DNA of 64,000 bases from Glycomyces algeriensis (GTDB lineage Bacteria > Actinomycetota > Actinomycetes > Mycobacteriales > Micromonosporaceae), in the NCBI RefSeq assembly GCF_027622855.1, contig NZ_JAPZVR010000002.1, positions 452,681-516,680 on the forward strand. Reading direction: 5' to 3'. The notes under the pieces are model-generated. The model saw nothing but the letters and a program-made list of their open reading frames with translations. It was not told the DNA's origin and did no database searches. The position numbers and the translations under genes were made by a program. The stretch's first letter is position 1. Each line of letters opens with the position of its first letter. Positions 9,197 through 17,358 of the stretch are shown in pieces.

Positions 9197-9234
9197 GTAA
9201 CACGCACGAAACATTTGATTTACGGTGGGGCAAT
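9197..9234 (+). promoter_or_regulatory. GlnR-type operator upstream of glnA
   Basis: The array GTAAC-N6-GAAAC-N6-TTTAC-N6-GCAAT has the exact a-site/b-site spacing of the actinobacterial GlnR box (two copies of gTnAc-n6-GaAAc separated by 6). The first pair matches the consensus fully and the second pair loosely. It sits immediately before the -35 hexamer of glnA, where activators such as GlnR act under nitrogen limitation. The glnR gene itself is not in the window. Confidence 0.8.
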
Positions 9235-9262
9235 TGATCGCGGTTAGCGTTTCGCCTAATAA
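9234..9262 (+). promoter_or_regulatory. glnA promoter
   Basis: TTGATC at 9234-9239 and TAATAA at 9257-9262 are separated by exactly 17 bases. An inverted repeat CGCCTAA-N5-TTAGGCG (9253-9271) covers the -10 and the likely start point near 9269, and could be a second operator. The remaining leader to the GTG start is about 118 bases. Confidence 0.65.
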
Positions 9263-9291
9263 GCTTAGGCGTCGACAGCGAGGTCGGCCAG

Positions 9292-9313
9292 CCCGGCGAA
9301 GCTTGCGAGCCGG
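9292..9313 (+). repeat. Intergenic hairpin repeat, copy 2 (GGCGAAGCTTGCGAGCC)
   Basis: In the predicted glnA leader. CCGGC and GCCGG pair around the 11-base loop GAAGCTTGCGA. The 17-base core (9295-9311) is identical to the core at 56634-56650. Function unknown. Confidence 0.55.
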
Positions 9314-9386
9314 CCCTGAGTACGGCTGACGGGGGAACCGGCCTTCCCGGACCCGGCGGCACTCACCTACCGAGAGGAATACCTTC

Positions 9387-10811
9387 GTGTTCTCCAGCCC
9401 TGAAGAGCTCCTCGGCTACGTCCGCGACAACGACGTGAAGTTCATCGACGTCCGCTTCTGCGACCTGCCCGGCGTCATGCAGCACTTCAACATCCCGGCC
9501 GAGTCCTTCGACGACGACCTCCTCGAGGAGGGCCTCGCGTTCGACGGCTCCTCGATCCGCGGCTTCCAAGAGATCCACGAGTCGGACATGCTCCTGCTGC
9601 CCGACGTGGCGACCGCGTTCGTCGACCCCTTCCGCGAGCAGAAGACCCTCGCCCTGAACTTCTTCGTCCACGACCCCTTCACCCGCGAGGCCTACAGCCG
9701 CGACCCGCGCAACGTCGCGAAGAAGGCCGAGCAGTACCTGGCCGGCTCCGGCATCGCCGACACCGCGTACTTCGGGGCCGAGGCCGAGTTCTACATCTTC
9801 GACTCGATCCGCTTCGACCAGACCGCCAACCAGGCGTTCTACGAGATCGACTCGATCGAGGGCGCCTGGAACACCGGCGCCGACGAGCCGGGCGGCAACC
9901 TCGGCTACAAGCCGCGCCACAAGGGCGGCTACTTCCCGGTCGGCCCCGTCGACCACTTCGCGGACCTGCGCGACCGCATGGTCACCAACCTCATCGAGGG
10001 CGGCCTCACCATCGAGCGCGCCCACCACGAGGTCGGCACCGCGGGCCAGTCGGAGATCAACTACCGCTTCGACACCCTGCTGCACTCGGGCGACGACGTC
10101 CAGAAGTTCAAGTACATCATCAAGAACACCGCCACCCAGGCGGGCAAGACGGTCACGTTCATGCCCAAGCCCCTGTTCGGCGACAACGGCTCGGGCATGC
10201 ACACCCACCAGTCGCTGTGGGCGAACGGCGACCCGCTGTTCTACGACGAGACCGGTTACGCCGGCCTCTCCGACACCGCCCGCCACTACATCGGCGGCCT
10301 GCTCCGGCACGCCCCGAGCCTGCTGGCCTTCACCAACCCGTCGGTGAACTCCTACCGCCGCCTGGTGCCGGGCTTCGAGGCCCCCGTCAACCTGGTCTAC
10401 TCGCAGCGCAACCGCTCGGCGTGCACCCGCATCCCGGTCACCGGTTCGAACGCGAAGGCCAAGCGCGTCGAGTTCCGCGTGCCGGACCCGTCGAGCAACC
10501 CGTACCTGGCGTTCTCGGCCATGCTGATGGCCGGCCTGGACGGCATCAAGAACAAGATCGAACCGCCGGCGCCGGTCGACAAGGACCTCTACGAGCTTGG
10601 CCCGGAGGAGTACGGCGACATCCAGCAGGTCCCCGGCTCCCTCGACGCGGTGCTCGACAACCTCGAGGCCGACCACGACTTCCTCACCGAGGGCGGCGTG
10701 TTCACCCCGGACCTGATCGAGACGTGGATCTCCTACAAGCGCGAGAACGAGATCGACCCGATCCGCCTCCGCCCGACCCCGCACGAGTTCGACCTGTACT
10801 ACGAGGTGTAA
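9387..10811 (+). CDS. glnA: Glutamine synthetase type I
   Basis: Makes glutamine from glutamate, ammonia and ATP as a cytoplasmic dodecamer; the main nitrogen-assimilation enzyme. At 474 residues it is full length. It has the N-terminal signature FDGSSIRGF (54-62), the ATP-binding [12 protein letters not shown] block near 260-271, and the regulatory adenylylation site Tyr402 in [10 protein letters not shown], so GlnE-type adenylylation is expected. Three layers of control are suggested: the GlnR-type operator, the structured leader, and covalent modification. The GTG start follows CCGAGAGGAAT. A strong terminator lies 38 bases after the stop, so the gene is probably monocistronic. Confidence 0.98.
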   Translation: MFSSPEELLGYVRDNDVKFIDVRFCDLPGVMQHFNIPAESFDDDLLEEGLAFDGSSIRGFQEIHESDMLLLPDVATAFVDPFREQKTLALNFFVHDPFTREAYSRDPRNVAKKAEQYLAGSGIADTAYFGAEAEFYIFDSIRFDQTANQAFYEIDSIEGAWNTGADEPGGNLGYKPRHKGGYFPVGPVDHFADLRDRMVTNLIEGGLTIERAHHEVGTAGQSEINYRFDTLLHSGDDVQKFKYIIKNTATQAGKTVTFMPKPLFGDNGSGMHTHQSLWANGDPLFYDETGYAGLSDTARHYIGGLLRHAPSLLAFTNPSVNSYRRLVPGFEAPVNLVYSQRNRSACTRIPVTGSNAKAKRVEFRVPDPSSNPYLAFSAMLMAGLDGIKNKIEPPAPVDKDLYELGPEEYGDIQQVPGSLDAVLDNLEADHDFLTEGGVFTPDLIETWISYKRENEIDPIRLRPTPHEFDLYYEV

Positions 10812-10849
10812 CAAGGCTCGGGCCCGCAGGGCCTGAGTTCTCTTCGCGC

Positions 10850-10888
10850 AAGGGGCGCGACCGGTGTGACGCACCGGTCGCGCCCCTT
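10850..10888 (+). terminator. glnA terminator
   Basis: Perfect 17 bp stem starting AAGGGGCGCGACC with a 5-base TGACG loop, followed by GAACGTTTGTT. Confidence 0.88.
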
Positions 10889-10930
10889 GAACGTTTGTTC
10901 ACCCGGCCGGGCGCGAGGGATACTCGCCCG

Positions 10931-11626
10931 GTGCCTCCCCGCTTCATCCCCGAACGCGACCGGGGTGTCTTCCGCGACGCCCTCGCGATGTCGATCGGCA
11001 TCTGCATAGTCGGCGTCTCCTTCGGTGCCCTGGCCACTTCGGCCGGGCTGCCCTGGTGGATCCCGGTCGCCATGTCCTTCCTGACCTTCGCCGCCACTTC
11101 GCAGTTCGCGATGCTCGCCGTCGTCATGGCCGGCGGCGGCGTGATCGCCGGTCTCGCCGCGGGCGTGCTCGTGCACCTGCGGCACATCCCCTACGGCCTC
11201 GCCGTGGGGAACCTCTACTGGGACAAGTGGTGGACGCGGCTGCTCGGCACGTTCATGCTCATCGACCAGTCCACGGCGTTCGCCCTGGCGGCCGGGGACG
11301 ACCGGCGGCGCGCCAAGGCCGCCTACTGGATCACCACGCTGATCATGTTTGTCGCCTGGAACCTCGGCACCGTCATCGGCGTCCTCGCCGGCGGCTTCAT
11401 CCCCGACCCGGACGTGTTCGGCCTCGACGCCGCGTTCCCGGCGCTCCTGCTGGCGCTGGTGATGCCCGCGCTGAAGGACCACGACACGCTCCTGGCCGCC
11501 CTGGTCGGTGCGGCCATCGCCGCCGCGACCGCACCGTTCCTGCCCACCGGCATCCCGGTCCTGCTGGCCCTCATCGGGCTCCTGGCGACCTGGCCGCGCC
11601 GCAAGCCGAAGGAGGACGCGGCATGA
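10931..11626 (+). CDS. azlC: AzlC-family branched-chain amino acid exporter, large subunit
   Basis: Predicted large permease subunit of an AzlCD (BrnFE-like) exporter for branched-chain amino acids or related compounds. It has 231 residues with about six hydrophobic segments. The AzlC core runs from FRDALAMSIG near 14 through FTFAATSQFA-type sequence near 50-60 to LVHLRHIPYG near 80. The GTG start was chosen because GATACT lies just upstream, the leaderless pattern; longer frames extend back into glnA and are not real. The stop overlaps the start of azlD by four bases (ATGA), which implies translational coupling. Confidence 0.88.
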   Translation: MPPRFIPERDRGVFRDALAMSIGICIVGVSFGALATSAGLPWWIPVAMSFLTFAATSQFAMLAVVMAGGGVIAGLAAGVLVHLRHIPYGLAVGNLYWDKWWTRLLGTFMLIDQSTAFALAAGDDRRRAKAAYWITTLIMFVAWNLGTVIGVLAGGFIPDPDVFGLDAAFPALLLALVMPALKDHDTLLAALVGAAIAAATAPFLPTGIPVLLALIGLLATWPRRKPKEDAA

Positions 11627-11931
11627 CCATGACCGCAGTGCTCGCCCTCGCCGTCGGCGTCTTCCTGGTCCGCCTCGCCGGGCCGCTCATGCGCAGCCGC
11701 ATCAACGTCTCCGAGCGGTCCGAGACCCTCATGAAGCGCGGCGCCATCGTGGTCCTCGCGGCCCTCGTGGTCACTGGCGCGCTGTTCGCCGACGGCGGCT
11801 TCGCGGGCTGGGCGCTCCCCGCCGGGGTCCTGGTGGGCGGCCTCCTCGCCTGGCGCCGAGCGCCGATCCTCATCGTGGTCGTCGCGGCGGCCGGCACGAC
11901 GGCTCTGCTCCGGCTCGGCGGGATCGCCTGA
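11623..11931 (+). CDS. azlD: AzlD-family small subunit of amino acid exporter
   Basis: 102-residue membrane protein with about four hydrophobic segments, the usual size for AzlD/BrnE. It begins at the ATG overlapping the azlC stop; an ATG two codons later is also possible. The motif RLAGPLM near 17-23 and a short polar loop at about 28-37 precede the transmembrane run. It is expected to form the export complex with AzlC. The substrate is inferred only from the family. Confidence 0.87.
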   Translation: MTMTAVLALAVGVFLVRLAGPLMRSRINVSERSETLMKRGAIVVLAALVVTGALFADGGFAGWALPAGVLVGGLLAWRRAPILIVVVAAAGTTALLRLGGIA

Positions 11932-11972
11932 GCGGCAGCGACACCGACGAAGTCCTCGCGCTGAGCGCACGA

Positions 11973-12004
11973 AACGGGGGCCGCGCGATTGCGCGGCCCC
12001 CGTT
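11973..12004. terminator. Convergent-gene terminator (azlCD / surface protein)
   Basis: Perfect 14 bp stem AACGGGGGCCGCGC with a GATT loop. It lies between two genes that converge. Confidence 0.85.
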
Positions 12005-12035
12005 CGTCAAGACCTGCAGTCAGGCCTTGCGGGTT

Positions 12036-13139
12036 CTACCAGTCCTGCGCGGCGCGGCGGCGACGCATGATCAGGAAGATGGCGGCGGCGGCCACGATGA
12101 GCGCGGCGGCCGAGCCGATCATGATCGTCATCGAGCTACCGGTGGTGGGCAGCTGCGGCTGAGCGGACGGGGTGCCGCTGGGCGAGGGGGTCTCCTCGTC
12201 GCAGGGGGTCCACCACACGTCGCCGTAGACGGAGTCCTTCGGGGTCTCGACGTAGTAGCTGGCCCAGACTTCCTCAGCGCTGTCGATGGCGACGGGCACG
12301 ACCACGGACTCACCGGGGTTGAGCTCGTGGACGATGGCGTCCTCGCTGAAGTCGGTCCAGATCTCGAAGTACGTCGGCTCGCCGTCCTCAGGGACGGTCA
12401 GCGTGAAGGTCAGGCCCTCGCAGTCGGACTCCACAGCGATGTAGGAGCACAGCTCCTTGTCGTACCACTCGAAGGTCTCGATCAGCTCGCCGTCGACGAG
12501 CACGTCGACGGAGAGGCCCGCCTCGAGGTCCTCTACGAAGAAGTACCAGCCGAAGCCCTCGTCGACCTCGGGGGTGTAGCTCTCCTCTTCACCGTCGCTG
12601 GAGACGAAGGTGAACTCGGCGAGCGCTTCCGGGTTGGTGTTGTTGGCCCAGACCCAGATGCCGACGCAGTCAACGTCGCTGTCGATCTCGAAGCCCGGCT
12701 CGGGCTCCTCGGTCGGCTCGCAGCCGCCCTCGGGCTGGGAGACGATGTAGGGCTGGCCGGTCTCCTTGACGCCGTTGGACCACTTGGACGTGAGCGTGAG
12801 GCTCACGGACTCGACGTCGGCGGCCACGACCTGCTCACCCTTGAGGGTGTCGGTCGAGCCGTGGGCGGGGAGGGGCGCGCCTGCGGCGAACAGGCCGCCG
12901 GAGACTTCGCCGTCGACGGTCCAGGACTCGACCGCTCCGGTGAGCCCGTCTTCGCGGCCCCCCCAGGTGCCGTCGGTGGCTTCCCAGGTGACAGTCCAGC
13001 TGCCGTCTTCGTTGCACTCGGAGGTGCCCCAGTAGTCGGAGTGGTGGGCTTGGGCGGCGGACGCGAAGGTGACCGCTCCTGCGAGGCCGAGGACGACGCT
13101 ACCGCTCAGTCCCAGCACCCGCTTGAGGGTACGGTTCAT
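12036..13139 (-). CDS. Sortase-anchored cell-surface protein (LPXTG type)
   Basis: A 367-residue exported protein. A signal peptide with a Lys/Arg n-region ends in ASAAQA (cleavage after about residue 31). The mature protein begins HHSDYWG and is very acidic. Its C-terminus carries a complete sorting signal: LPTTG at 330-334, a hydrophobic segment, then RRRR near the end. The mature region contains pairs of Cys residues and beta-rich segments that may be immunoglobulin-like; I do not recognise a named domain. ATG 13139 was chosen because TTAGGAGA precedes it and the signal peptide begins there; upstream in-frame codons look non-coding. The ligand or role at the surface is unknown. Confidence 0.85.
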   Translation of the reverse strand: MNRTLKRVLGLSGSVVLGLAGAVTFASAAQAHHSDYWGTSECNEDGSWTVTWEATDGTWGGREDGLTGAVESWTVDGEVSGGLFAAGAPLPAHGSTDTLKGEQVVAADVESVSLTLTSKWSNGVKETGQPYIVSQPEGGCEPTEEPEPGFEIDSDVDCVGIWVWANNTNPEALAEFTFVSSDGEEESYTPEVDEGFGWYFFVEDLEAGLSVDVLVDGELIETFEWYDKELCSYIAVESDCEGLTFTLTVPEDGEPTYFEIWTDFSEDAIVHELNPGESVVVPVAIDSAEEVWASYYVETPKDSVYGDVWWTPCDEETPSPSGTPSAQPQLPTTGSSMTIMIGSAAALIVAAAAIFLIMRRRRAAQDW

Positions 13140-13327
13140 GGTTCTCCTAAGGATGGCAATTGCTTTGGGGGATTCGGAGCCGCGCGGCCGAGGGTGTGAG
13201 CGCTCGTCCGGCTTCGGCAACTTACCAAAGGAGACACGCCCCCGCACGAGGAGAGGTCGCATAACGATCGCATAACGGGACGACTGCGATCGGCAGTGGC
13301 GCAACGGAACCGAGTGGACACAGCGAA

Positions 13328-13351
13328 ACGGCCGGGCTTTCGCCCGGCCGT
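13328..13351 (-). terminator. Terminator after the sugar-binding lipoprotein gene
   Basis: Stem ACGGCCGGGC/GCCCGGCCGT with a TTTC loop, 28 bases beyond the end of the minus-strand gene that stops at 13380. Confidence 0.75.
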
Positions 13352-13379
13352 AGCCGTTTTGTCCGTCCGATTCGGGGGA

Positions 13380-14489
13380 TCAGCCCTCGTCCTCGGGTGC
13401 GTTGTCGATCGCTTCTTCGGTGGCGTACGCCGAGTCGACGACGACCTCCTTGTAGTTCTCCACGGTCACGTCGACCGGCTCGAGCAGGTAGGAGGGGATG
13501 AACTTGAAGCCGTTGTCGTACGTGCCGAGGTCGTTCACGTCGGGGGTCGAGCCGCCGACGATCGTCTTCACCATCTCCACGGCGACCTCCGCGAGCTGGC
13601 GGGTGTCCTTGAAGACCGTCTCGGTCTGGCCGGTGCCCTCCTTGATCGCCTTGAGGGAGCGCAGTTCGGCGTCCTGGCCGGTGATGACCGGGAAGTCGTC
13701 CGATCCGGGCTCGAAGTCGGCGTCGACGAGCGCCTCGACGATGCCGCGGCTGATGCCGTCATAGGGCGAGAGCACGGCGTGGAGCGGCCGGTCCTGGTAG
13801 TGGTCCTCGAGGAGCTGGGCCATCCGGGTCCGCGCGGTCTTGCGGTCCCACTGCTGGGTGGCGGTGGCCTCCTGCTCGGTCTGGTTGGAGGGGACCACGA
13901 CCGAGCCGCCGTAGATGTAGGGCTCGAGGGTGTCGAGGCCGCCCTGGAAGAAGTACTGGGAGTTGTTGTCGTCAAGGGAGCCCGAGAACAGCTCGACGTT
14001 GTACTGCTCGGTGGTGTCCTGGGTGAGGCCGAGCTTCGTGATGATGTGCTTGGCCTGCAGCACGCCGACCTGGTAGTTGTCGAACGAGGCGTAGTAGTCG
14101 ACGTCCGGAGTCTCGAGGATGAGCCGGTCGTAGGCGATGATCGTGACGCCCTTGTCCTTGGCCTTGCTCAGGACCTCGCCGAGGGAGGTGTTGCCGATGG
14201 CGCCGATGATGAGGAACTCGACGCCCTGCTCGATCATCGACTCGATCTGGGCGACCTGGGTGGGGATGTCGTCCTCGCCGTTTTCGAGGATGGTCTTGTA
14301 GCCGAGGTCCTGCAGCCGCTTCTCCAGGTCGGCGCCCTCCAGCACCCACCGGTCGGACGTCGTGGTGGGCATGGCGATGCCCGTGAAGCCGGTCAGCTGC
14401 TTCGAATCCTCGCCCGCGCCGCATGCGGCGAGCGATACGGCTGCGACGCCTGCCGTTCCGTACAACAGGCCGCGACGACTGAGGTGCAT
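13380..14489 (-). CDS. ChvE-like sugar-binding lipoprotein
   Basis: Periplasmic-binding-protein type 1 family member resembling ChvE/xylose-binding proteins, expected to deliver a monosaccharide to an ABC importer or a sensor. An N-terminal twin-arginine motif SRRGLLYG and a lipobox VSLAAC (Cys23) suggest a Tat-exported lipoprotein. Family landmarks include TGIAMPTTTSDRW near 35-47, an IIGAIGNTSLGE stretch near 94-105, and the ligand-contact region VLSPYDGISRG near 231-241. The length (369) is normal. The ATG follows AAGGAGT. No ATPase or permease gene is adjacent, which is unusual, so either the transporter is elsewhere or the protein acts in chemosensing-like signalling (inference). Confidence 0.87.
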   Translation of the reverse strand: MHLSRRGLLYGTAGVAAVSLAACGAGEDSKQLTGFTGIAMPTTTSDRWVLEGADLEKRLQDLGYKTILENGEDDIPTQVAQIESMIEQGVEFLIIGAIGNTSLGEVLSKAKDKGVTIIAYDRLILETPDVDYYASFDNYQVGVLQAKHIITKLGLTQDTTEQYNVELFSGSLDDNNSQYFFQGGLDTLEPYIYGGSVVVPSNQTEQEATATQQWDRKTARTRMAQLLEDHYQDRPLHAVLSPYDGISRGIVEALVDADFEPGSDDFPVITGQDAELRSLKAIKEGTGQTETVFKDTRQLAEVAVEMVKTIVGGSTPDVNDLGTYDNGFKFIPSYLLEPVDVTVENYKEVVVDSAYATEEAIDNAPEDEG

Positions 14490-14816
14490 GGGGAAAGTAC
14501 TCCTTCGTACAGGTGAGGGGGTTCATATCACCCCCGAAACTTACACGAGTGGAAAGCTCGCCAAATCGGGTCATTCCGTGATCGAACCGTGTCCTGGAAG
14601 GAGGGACGAAACGGGATTCGGAGGCGCTTCGCGCCCTATTGCCCCGCTGCGTTCAAGGACCGTGCTCGATTATTTCGCGACCATCCGGAACGAACGTAGA
14701 ACCTGCGGGTAACCCGCTTCCCGGCGGCCCCCGCGCAAAGCGACGGGTCTCGCTCCCACCAGAACGCTGTGATGACCTTCGATGTGTTCGCGCTTCGACC
14801 GCATATCATTGCGCGC
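14490..14816. other. Divergent intergenic region without a gene
   Basis: Between the sugar-binding lipoprotein and the metallo-hydrolase. It is lower in GC than its neighbours. The only clear signal is TATCAT 9 bases before the ATG at 14817, consistent with leaderless transcription of the right-hand gene. No RNA gene or repeat seen. Confidence 0.4.
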
Positions 14817-15728
14817 ATGAGTGATCGGTGGATCGATGTGGCTCCGCGCGTGTGGGTGCGGCGGCTGGAGGAACTGGACCAGACCCTGGGACTGGTGATC
14901 GGTGACGACTGCTGCCTGGTGATCGACACCGGCATCAACGCCGAGGCGGGGTTCGCGTACGCGACGGCGATCCGCGAGAAGACCGACCTGCCCTGGCAGG
15001 TGGCGTACACGCACGACCACTTCGACCACTGGTTCGGGACCTCGGCGTTCGGCGAGTCCGCGATCTGGGCGGTCGGGGACGGCGCCCACTACCTGCGCGT
15101 GGGCGACGAGGCGCGCAAGATCAGGGCCGCGTCCTACCGCCGCGAGGGCCGGGAGGAGGAGGCGCGCCGCATCGCCCGCACGAAGCTCGTGCCGCCGAAC
15201 TGCCGGGTGAGCGGCGCGATCGGGCTGAATCTGGGCGGGCGCACGGTGGTGCTGCGCCAGGTCGGCTTGGCGCACAGCGACACCGACATGGTGATCGAGG
15301 TGCCCGACGCGGGCGTCCTGTTCGCCGGGGACCTGCTGGAGAACGGCGCGCCGCCCTCGTACGACGGCGCGTTCCCGTACGAGTGGCCGCAGGCGGTCGA
15401 GTACCTGCTGAGCTGGAAGCCCTCGGTGGTGGTGCCGGGCCACGGCGACCCGGCGGACTACTGGTGGGCGCGCGCGCAGGCGCGGGACCTGGCCGAGGTG
15501 GCGCGGATGTGCGGCGAGGTGGCGCAGGGGTTCCTTACCGAAGAGGAGGCGCTGGCGCACAGCCCGTTCGGCGAGGCGCCGATGCGCGCGGCGCTCGACC
15601 GGTGCAAGGCCCTCACCCCTCCCCCGCCGCCGGAGCCCGCAGTGCCGGCGGCGCAGCCGCAGACGCCGCCGCCACCGGTGATCGTGTACGACGTCTTCGA
15701 CTACAGCGTGGACCTGACGCAGCGCTGA
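14817..15728 (+). CDS. Metallo-beta-lactamase-fold hydrolase
   Basis: 303-residue cytoplasmic metal-dependent hydrolase. The signature THDHFDH (His66, His68, Asp70, His71) supplies most of the dinuclear metal site. Later ligands are probably the His of LAHSDTD near 160, the Asp in FAGDLLENG near 177 and the His of PGHGDP near 205. The C-terminal 45 residues are Pro-rich, then DVFDYSVDL. The start is ATG 14817, because TATCAT just upstream fits a leaderless promoter; an ATG 16 codons earlier would overlap that promoter. The substrate is not predictable; related proteins include lactonases, glyoxalases and thioesterases. No signal peptide is present. Confidence 0.82.
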   Translation: MSDRWIDVAPRVWVRRLEELDQTLGLVIGDDCCLVIDTGINAEAGFAYATAIREKTDLPWQVAYTHDHFDHWFGTSAFGESAIWAVGDGAHYLRVGDEARKIRAASYRREGREEEARRIARTKLVPPNCRVSGAIGLNLGGRTVVLRQVGLAHSDTDMVIEVPDAGVLFAGDLLENGAPPSYDGAFPYEWPQAVEYLLSWKPSVVVPGHGDPADYWWARAQARDLAEVARMCGEVAQGFLTEEEALAHSPFGEAPMRAALDRCKALTPPPPPEPAVPAAQPQTPPPPVIVYDVFDYSVDLTQR

Positions 15729-15740
15729 TCCGAAGGCCGC

Positions 15741-16271
15741 CTAGTCGCCGAAGGGCTGGTCCTCGAAGCCGAGGTGCAGCTTGCGCAGCAGTGCGCCGAG
15801 CTGCGTCCGCTCCTCGTCGGTGAGCACGGCGAGCGTCTCGAGCTGCAGGTCGACGCCGGTACGCACGGCCTCTTCGATGACCTCGCCACCGCGTTCGGTC
15901 ATGCGGACCTTGAGGCCGCGCCGGTCGGCCGGATCGGGGAGGCGCTCGATGAACCCGGCGGCCTCGAGCTTGTCGAGGCGCCCGGTGAGCCCGCCCGAGC
16001 TGAGCATCAGGGTCGCGCCGATCTCCTTGGGCGACAGCGTGAACGGCTCCCCCGATCGGCGGATCGAGGCGAGCACGTCGAACTCGTTGCGCCCCAGGCC
16101 CTGCCGGGACCGGAGCTCGTGGAGGCGGGAGCCGAGCTTCTGCGAGATGCGGTGGATGCGCCCGTAGAGGGCCATGGATTCGAGTTCGAGATCGGGCAGC
16201 TCACGGTGCCACTGGGCGACGATCCGGTCTACGGCGTCCTGCTCCACGGCGTCTTCGGTCATGGGGGTCAT
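15741..16271 (-). CDS. MarR-family transcriptional regulator
   Basis: 176-residue winged-helix regulator, normal for MarR. The DNA-recognition region is about 65-125: FTLSPKEIGATLMLSSGGLTGRLDKLEAAGFIERLP-type sequence with the wing DPADRRGLKV. The start ATG 16271 has AGGTGG upstream. It is divergent from an EamA exporter, with a perfect inverted repeat between them overlapping the exporter promoter. By the usual logic of this family it represses the exporter, and perhaps itself, until a small ligand binds; this is inference from layout. Confidence 0.92.
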   Translation of the reverse strand: MTPMTEDAVEQDAVDRIVAQWHRELPDLELESMALYGRIHRISQKLGSRLHELRSRQGLGRNEFDVLASIRRSGEPFTLSPKEIGATLMLSSGGLTGRLDKLEAAGFIERLPDPADRRGLKVRMTERGGEVIEEAVRTGVDLQLETLAVLTDEERTQLGALLRKLHLGFEDQPFGD

Positions 16272-16335
16272 TCTGGCCCACCTGCCTTCCGGTCGCTGAA
16301 GTACCTCAGGATGATCTAACTCAACCATAAGTATC

Positions 16336-16363
16336 TTGACATCAAGTAGCTTGTGAGTAAGCT
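16336..16363 (+). promoter_or_regulatory. Promoter of the EamA exporter gene
   Basis: Consensus -35 TTGACA at 16336-16341 and TAAGCT at 16358-16363, 16 bases apart. The predicted start is near 16370, giving a leader of about 25 bases that contains the CAGGAG ribosome site. Confidence 0.65.
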
Positions 16364-16367
16364 ACTT
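16344..16367. promoter_or_regulatory. MarR-type operator
   Basis: Perfect inverted repeat AAGTAGCTT-N6-AAGCTACTT covering the spacer and -10 of the exporter promoter. A related half-site overlaps upstream (CTTGA-CA-TCAAG, 16335-16346). Placement between a marR gene and its divergent neighbour makes it the likely binding site of that regulator. Confidence 0.78.
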
Positions 16368-16394
16368 CTTATCAAGTTACCCTCAGGAGCCATC

Positions 16395-17303
16395 ATGAAC
16401 CGCAGCACCAAGGACCTCCTCCTCACGGCCCTCGCCCCCGTCATGTGGGGCACCACCTACGTGGTGACCACCGAGTTCCTCCCGGCCGACCGGCCGTTCC
16501 TCACCGCCATGCTGCGGGCCCTCCCCGCGGGGCTCCTCCTCATCGTCCTGTCACGAAGGCTCCCCAGAGGCTCATGGTGGTGGCGGTCCGCCGTGATCGG
16601 CACGCTGAACATCGCCGCGTTCTTCGCCCTGCTCTTCATCGCGACCTACCGGCTCCCCGGCGGCGTCGCGGCGGTGGCGGCGGCCGTCGGCCCGCTGGCC
16701 ACGGCCGGGGCGACGCTCCTGATCCTCCACCAGAAGGTCCGCCTGCGCACCTGGCTGCTGGGCCTCACCGGCGTGGCGGGCGTGGCGATGGTGGTGCTCT
16801 CAGCGGAAGCGGAGCTCGACACCCTCGGCGCCGCGGCCGGCATCGGCGGCGCGGTCTCGATGGCGGTCGCGGTGGTCCTGACCAAGCGCTGGGGCATCCC
16901 GAAGGAGGCCGGCCCCGCCGCCCTCGCGGGCTGGCAGCTGACCGCGGGCGGCCTGCTGCTCATCCCCCTGGCGTTCGCGGTCGAAGGCGCCGTCCCGGTC
17001 CTCACCGGCACGAACCTCCTCGGCTACCTCTACCTCGGGCTCGTGAACACCGCGCTCGGCTACTGGCTCTGGTTCCGCGGCATCGGCCGGCTCTCGGTGG
17101 TGCCCTTGAGCTTCCTGGGCCTGCTCTCCCCGCTCACCGCCGCCACGGTCGGATGGATCGCCCTGGGCGAGACCTTCACGCCCCTGCAGACCGCCGGCTT
17201 CGCAGTGGCCCTGGCGGCGACAGTGGCCGCCCAGCTGCACGCCCGGCCGAAGCCCCCCGCCGTCGCCGTCGCACCGGCGCCGAAGACCCTCGTCCACTCC
17301 TGA
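16395..17303 (+). CDS. EamA/DMT-family transporter
   Basis: 302-residue inner-membrane protein with ten predicted helices in two EamA repeats, the usual drug/metabolite transporter fold. The first repeat begins TALAPVMWGTTYVV near 12-25 and the second repeat contains LAGWQLTAGGLLL near 175-187 and PLTAATVGWIALGE near 244-257. Start ATG 16395 has CAGGAG upstream; an in-frame codon at 16353 lies inside the operator and is rejected. Control by the divergent MarR regulator is likely. Export of an amino acid, nucleoside or toxic compound is the family expectation; the substrate is unknown. Confidence 0.88.
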   Translation: MNRSTKDLLLTALAPVMWGTTYVVTTEFLPADRPFLTAMLRALPAGLLLIVLSRRLPRGSWWWRSAVIGTLNIAAFFALLFIATYRLPGGVAAVAAAVGPLATAGATLLILHQKVRLRTWLLGLTGVAGVAMVVLSAEAELDTLGAAAGIGGAVSMAVAVVLTKRWGIPKEAGPAALAGWQLTAGGLLLIPLAFAVEGAVPVLTGTNLLGYLYLGLVNTALGYWLWFRGIGRLSVVPLSFLGLLSPLTAATVGWIALGETFTPLQTAGFAVALAATVAAQLHARPKPPAVAVAPAPKTLVHS

Positions 17304-17310
17304 GCCGACG

Positions 17311-17345
17311 CGGGCCGGCCGATCCAGCGGGGATCGGCCGGCCCG
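17311..17345. terminator. Convergent-gene terminator
   Basis: Perfect 15 bp stem CGGGCCGGCCGATCC/GGATCGGCCGGCCCG with a 5-base AGCGG loop, then TTCGTCG. It separates the EamA gene from the convergent ABC permease gene. Confidence 0.82.
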
Positions 17346-17358
17346 TTCGTCGTCCCGG

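Noticed and set aside
9272-9386. Glutamine riboswitch in the glnA leader
   Set aside because: Known glutamine riboswitches are cyanobacterial, and the conserved core is not visible. Only the short hairpin repeat can be supported.
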